Positions 7,066 to 9,685 of a DNA stretch of 9,685 nucleotides are shown here, piece by piece. The notes below the pieces were generated by a model. It was not told the origin of the DNA. It worked only from the letters and a program-made list of their open reading frames with translations, and did not search any database. The translations under genes were made by a program, and so were the position numbers. Numbering within the stretch: the first letter of the stretch is position 1; each line of letters begins with the position of its first letter. This DNA is from Dictyoglomaceae bacterium. GTDB lineage: Bacteria > Dictyoglomota > Dictyoglomia > Dictyoglomales > Dictyoglomaceae. The stretch lies in contig JAPYWU010000043.1 in the NCBI GenBank assembly GCA_028276205.1, positions 1 through 9,685 on the forward strand, in the 5' to 3' direction.

Positions 7066-8682
7066 ATGGCAGCCAAATTAGTTAGCCTTGACATGCAAGC
7101 AAGAACAGCACTTATAAGAGGACTTGATATCGTTGCAGATACTGTAAAAATTACCTTAGGACCTAAAGGAAGAAACGTAGTACTTGAAAAGAAATTTGGA
7201 GCACCAGTTATCACCAACGATGGTGTAACCATTGCTAAAGAAATAGATCTTGAAGATCCATTTGAAAATATGGGTGCTCAACTTGTAAAAGAAGTAGCTT
7301 CCAAAACCAATGATGTAGCAGGTGATGGTACAACCACAGCTACAGTACTTGCCCAAGCATTAGTACATGAAGGAATGAAGCATGTAGTAGCTGGAGCTAA
7401 CCCCATGTACGTAAGAAGAGGAATAGAAAAAGCAGTAGAAGCAGTAGTCGAAGAACTTAAAAAGATCGCAAAACCTGTAGAAACAAAAGATGATATAGCC
7501 CATGTTGCAGCCATTTCCGCTAACAACGATGAGGAAATTGGAAGATTAATTGCTGAAGCAATGGATAAAGTTGGAAAAGATGGAGTAATAACGGTAGAAG
7601 AATCTCAAGGTATTACAACTACATTAGAACTAGTTGAAGGAATGCAATTTGATAGAGGTTATCTCTCTGCATACATGATTACAGATCCTGAAAGAATGGA
7701 GGCAGTATTAGAAGAACCATATATACTCATAACTGATAGAAAAATAAGTGCAGTAAGTGATATTCTCCCAATACTTGAGAAAGTTGTACAAACTGGAAAG
7801 CCATTAGTAATAATTGCAGAGGATGTAGAAGGTGAAGCATTAGCTACTCTTGTAGTTAACAAATTACGTGGAGTTCTCCAATCCTTAGCTGTTAAAGCTC
7901 CTGGATTTGGAGATAGAAGAAAAGCAATGTTACAAGATATTGCTATCTTAACTGGTGGAGAGTTCATCTCTGAAGAAACAGGAATAAAACTTGAAAATGT
8001 AACTTTAAATATGCTTGGAAGAGCAGAAAAAGTAAGAGCTAATAAAGACAAGACTACTATAATTGGTGGAAAAGGAAATAGAAAAGATATTGAAGCAAGA
8101 ATAGCTCAAATTAAGAAACAATTAGAAGAGACTGATTCTGAATTTGATAGAGAAAAATTACAAGAAAGACTTGCAAAACTCGCTGGTGGAGTAGCAGTAA
8201 TTAAAGTAGGAGCAGCTACTGAGGTAGAACTTAAAGAGAAAAAACATAGAATTGAAGATGCCTTATCTGCTACAAAAGCTGCTGTAGAAGAAGGAATTGT
8301 ACCCGGCGGTGGTGTAGCTCTTGTAAGAACTATAAAAGCTCTTGATAATGTAAAAGTAGAAAATGAGGATGAAAGAATTGGAGTAGAAATTGTAAGAAGA
8401 TCTCTTGATGTACCATTAAAGCTCATAGCTACCAATGCTGGTAAAGAAGGATCTATCATTGCAGAAAAAGTAAAAGAAATGGATGGACCCATGGGATATG
8501 ATGCTGCAAAAGATAGATTTGTAAATATGTTTGAAGCTGGAATAGTGGATCCTTGCAAGGTAACAAGATCCGCATTACAAAATGCTGCCAGTATAGCTGC
8601 ATTGGTACTCACTACAGAAGGTCTTGTGGCTGAGAAACCTGAAAAAGAAAAACAAACCCCTCCTCCACCACCTGAGTACTAA
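7066..8682 (+). CDS. groEL: Chaperonin GroEL (Hsp60)
   Basis: ATP-driven folding chaperonin that forms a double heptameric ring. The 538 residues align with the family from end to end. Visible are TLGPKGRNV (31-39) and the nucleotide-binding NDGVTIAKEI, DVAGDGTTTATVLAQ with the ATP-site Asp, the apical domain with EGMQFDRGYLSAYM and KAPGFGDRRKAML, and the intermediate-domain RIEDALSATKAAVEEG with the hydrolytic Asp equivalent to E. coli Asp398, followed by GIVPGGGVAL. AGGAGG at 7052-7057 is 8 nt before ATG. The C-terminus is unusual: after LTTEGLVAEKPEKEK it ends QTPPPPPEY instead of the flexible Gly-Gly-Met repeats. Expression is with groES under CIRCE control, and a strong terminator follows 9 nt after the stop. 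Confidence 0.99.
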   Translation: MAAKLVSLDMQARTALIRGLDIVADTVKITLGPKGRNVVLEKKFGAPVITNDGVTIAKEIDLEDPFENMGAQLVKEVASKTNDVAGDGTTTATVLAQALVHEGMKHVVAGANPMYVRRGIEKAVEAVVEELKKIAKPVETKDDIAHVAAISANNDEEIGRLIAEAMDKVGKDGVITVEESQGITTTLELVEGMQFDRGYLSAYMITDPERMEAVLEEPYILITDRKISAVSDILPILEKVVQTGKPLVIIAEDVEGEALATLVVNKLRGVLQSLAVKAPGFGDRRKAMLQDIAILTGGEFISEETGIKLENVTLNMLGRAEKVRANKDKTTIIGGKGNRKDIEARIAQIKKQLEETDSEFDREKLQERLAKLAGGVAVIKVGAATEVELKEKKHRIEDALSATKAAVEEGIVPGGGVALVRTIKALDNVKVENEDERIGVEIVRRSLDVPLKLIATNAGKEGSIIAEKVKEMDGPMGYDAAKDRFVNMFEAGIVDPCKVTRSALQNAASIAALVLTTEGLVAEKPEKEKQTPPPPPEY

Positions 8683-8691
8683 TTGAAAACA

Positions 8692-8727
8692 AAAGCCCCC
8701 AGGAAAACACCTGGGGGCTTTATTTTT
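8692..8727 (+). terminator. Strong, probably bidirectional terminator between groEL and the convergent gene
   Basis: AAAGCCCCCAGG (8692-8703) and CCTGGGGGCTTT (8710-8721) form a perfect 12-bp stem with a 6-nt loop, followed by TTTATTTTTATTT on the + strand. On the - strand the stem is followed by TTTTGTTTTC, also T-rich. It can therefore stop groEL transcripts and those of the gene ending at 8726, which reads towards it. It is the most GC-rich short block in this AT-rich window. Confidence 0.95.
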
Positions 8728-9685
8728 ATTTAGAGTATTTTTCTATAACCTCTTCTTTTATCTCAAAAAGTGCATTTATAACATCAGGATTATAAAATAT
8801 ACCTGATAAAGATTTTATTTCTTCTAAAACTTCCACTATTGGTCTTTCTGGTTTATAAGGCCTCTTACTTGCCATAGCATCTATACTATCAGCAACTGCT
8901 GAAATAGCACCACTTATAGGAATTTCATTACCAGTAAGTCCTTTTGGATATCCTGATCCATTCCATCTTTCATGATGGGTTAATGCAATTTCTGCCCCCT
9001 TTCTAAGAATTGAGATGAACTTTTATTTAATATTTCATATCCTATTAAAGTATGTCTCTTCATTATTTCAAATTCATTTTGAGAAAGTTTTGCTGGTTTC
9101 AAAAGAATACTATCTGGTATACCAATTTTTCCTATATCATGTAGAGGAGAAGAAAGTCTAATTTCAGTTACCTCTAACTCGTCAAGACCTAATTTTTCTG
9201 CTAATCTTCCAGAAAGCCATTCTACCCTTAAAGTATGTTCATAGGTTTCATCATCTCTATATTAAGATTTTCATTTTTCTCTATTAATTCTTCAATAGTC
9301 TTTTGAGACAACAGTTTCTCAGAAAAAAGAGATACAATTAAAGAATGCCTAAACTTATGAAAAGGAAGATGTTTTTCTGCTAAAAGTATTCTTGCATATA
9401 ATTCTGATAAATCAATGGGTTTTGTTATATAATCATCTGCTCCTGCCAAAGCTGATTTTCTCATCATATCTAAATCTTTATAAGCTGTAAGCATAATTAC
9501 CATAACAGGATAACCTAGATCTCTTATTCTCTTTGTAGCTTCTAAGCCATCCATTATAGGCATAGATATATCCATTAAAACTATATCAACTTTGTTATTA
9601 TCCAAAATTTCCAATGCTTTTTTACCATTTTCTGCCTCTATTACTTCGTATCCTTTGCTGTGCAGAAATTTAACGATAAAATTTC
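8726..9685 (-). pseudogene. Response regulator with receiver and HD-GYP domains, frame broken twice (5' end outside window)
   Basis: Predicted two-component output protein with a cyclic-di-GMP phosphodiesterase domain. Segment 1 (9685 down to a stop at 9228-9230) is a receiver domain lacking only its extreme N-terminus: KFLHSKGYEVIEAENG, then DIVLMDISMP with phospho-acceptor Asp at 9570-9572, LTAY with Thr at 9486-9488, and ITKP with Lys at 9420-9422. A coiled linker ending EKNENLN follows. Segment 2 (9261-8980) is one frame over: YRDDETYEHTLRVEW, LHDIGKIGIPD (HD pair at 9136-9141) and KRHTLIGYEIL. Segment 3 (about 9000-8726) is a third frame: GAEIALTHHERW, then the GYP motif at 8945-8953 and ADSIDAM, ending KYSK and TAA at 8726-8728. 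All recognised metal-binding residues are kept, so the damage is recent or a sequence error. Each shift equals loss of 3n+1 bases. Confidence 0.88.

Noticed and set aside
8106..8612. Long open frame (168 codons) on the - strand inside groEL
   Set aside because: It lies wholly antisense to a fully conserved gene, has Ser/Ala/Thr-rich composition typical of a reverse reading of groEL codons, and has no recognisable domain. The same applies to the smaller - strand frames at 7017-7232, 7156-7356, 7278-7526 and 7659-8051.
8995..9012. Programmed -1 ribosomal frameshift in the HD-GYP gene
   Set aside because: The zero-frame codons AGG GGG preceded by A do not form a proper X-XXY-YYZ slippery heptamer, I see no clear downstream stimulatory structure, and a second unrelated frame break upstream already prevents a full protein. 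Transcriptional slippage on the G run is left open.
9228..9614. Stand-alone single-domain response regulator
   Set aside because: The receiver frame stays open beyond 9614 to the window edge with good receiver sequence, and HD-GYP sequence resumes immediately after its stop in another frame. It is a fragment of a two-domain gene, although the fragment might still be expressed as a receiver-only protein.

Overview
This looks like a chromosomal segment of an AT-rich, probably thermophilic bacterium. The proteins are rich in Lys, Glu and Ile, codons end mostly in A or T, genes are tightly packed with overlaps, and most have good Shine-Dalgarno sequences. From memory, the gene content and GroEL/GroES sequences remind me of Dictyoglomus. 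That is a guess, and no search was possible.

Left part (1-6598, + strand): eight consecutive genes that read like one long operon. They are the 3' end of purA (AMP biosynthesis); tsaE, tsaB, rimI and tsaD (three t6A tRNA-modification genes plus the usual GNAT companion); a multi-spanning flippase-like membrane protein; and two GT4 glycosyltransferases. Gaps are 0-25 nt and several genes overlap (13 nt tsaE/tsaB, 26 nt tsaB/rimI, 1 nt tsaD/membrane protein, 4 nt between the glycosyltransferases). A modest hairpin with a T run follows the last gene.

Middle (6599-8721, + strand): a heat-shock groES-groEL operon. It has a sigma-70-like promoter, then a near-perfect CIRCE element (HrcA operator) between the probable transcription start and the groES ribosome binding site. 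It ends in a very strong GC-rich terminator. GroEL is intact but ends in five prolines instead of the Gly-Gly-Met tail.

Right part (8726-9685, - strand, running off the window): a receiver plus HD-GYP response regulator, predicted c-di-GMP phosphodiesterase. Its reading frame is broken twice although every recognisable catalytic motif survives across the three frames. One break is at a run of five G (coding strand). The other looks like a short-repeat deletion that removed the helix before the HD-GYP domain. It is either a recent pseudogene or carries assembly errors.

No RNA genes, insertion sequences, CRISPR arrays or gene-free stretches over 300 bases were seen. The points most worth checking are the broken HD-GYP gene, the GroEL tail, the predicted glycolipid cassette behind the t6A genes, and an unusual residue in the PurA aspartate loop.
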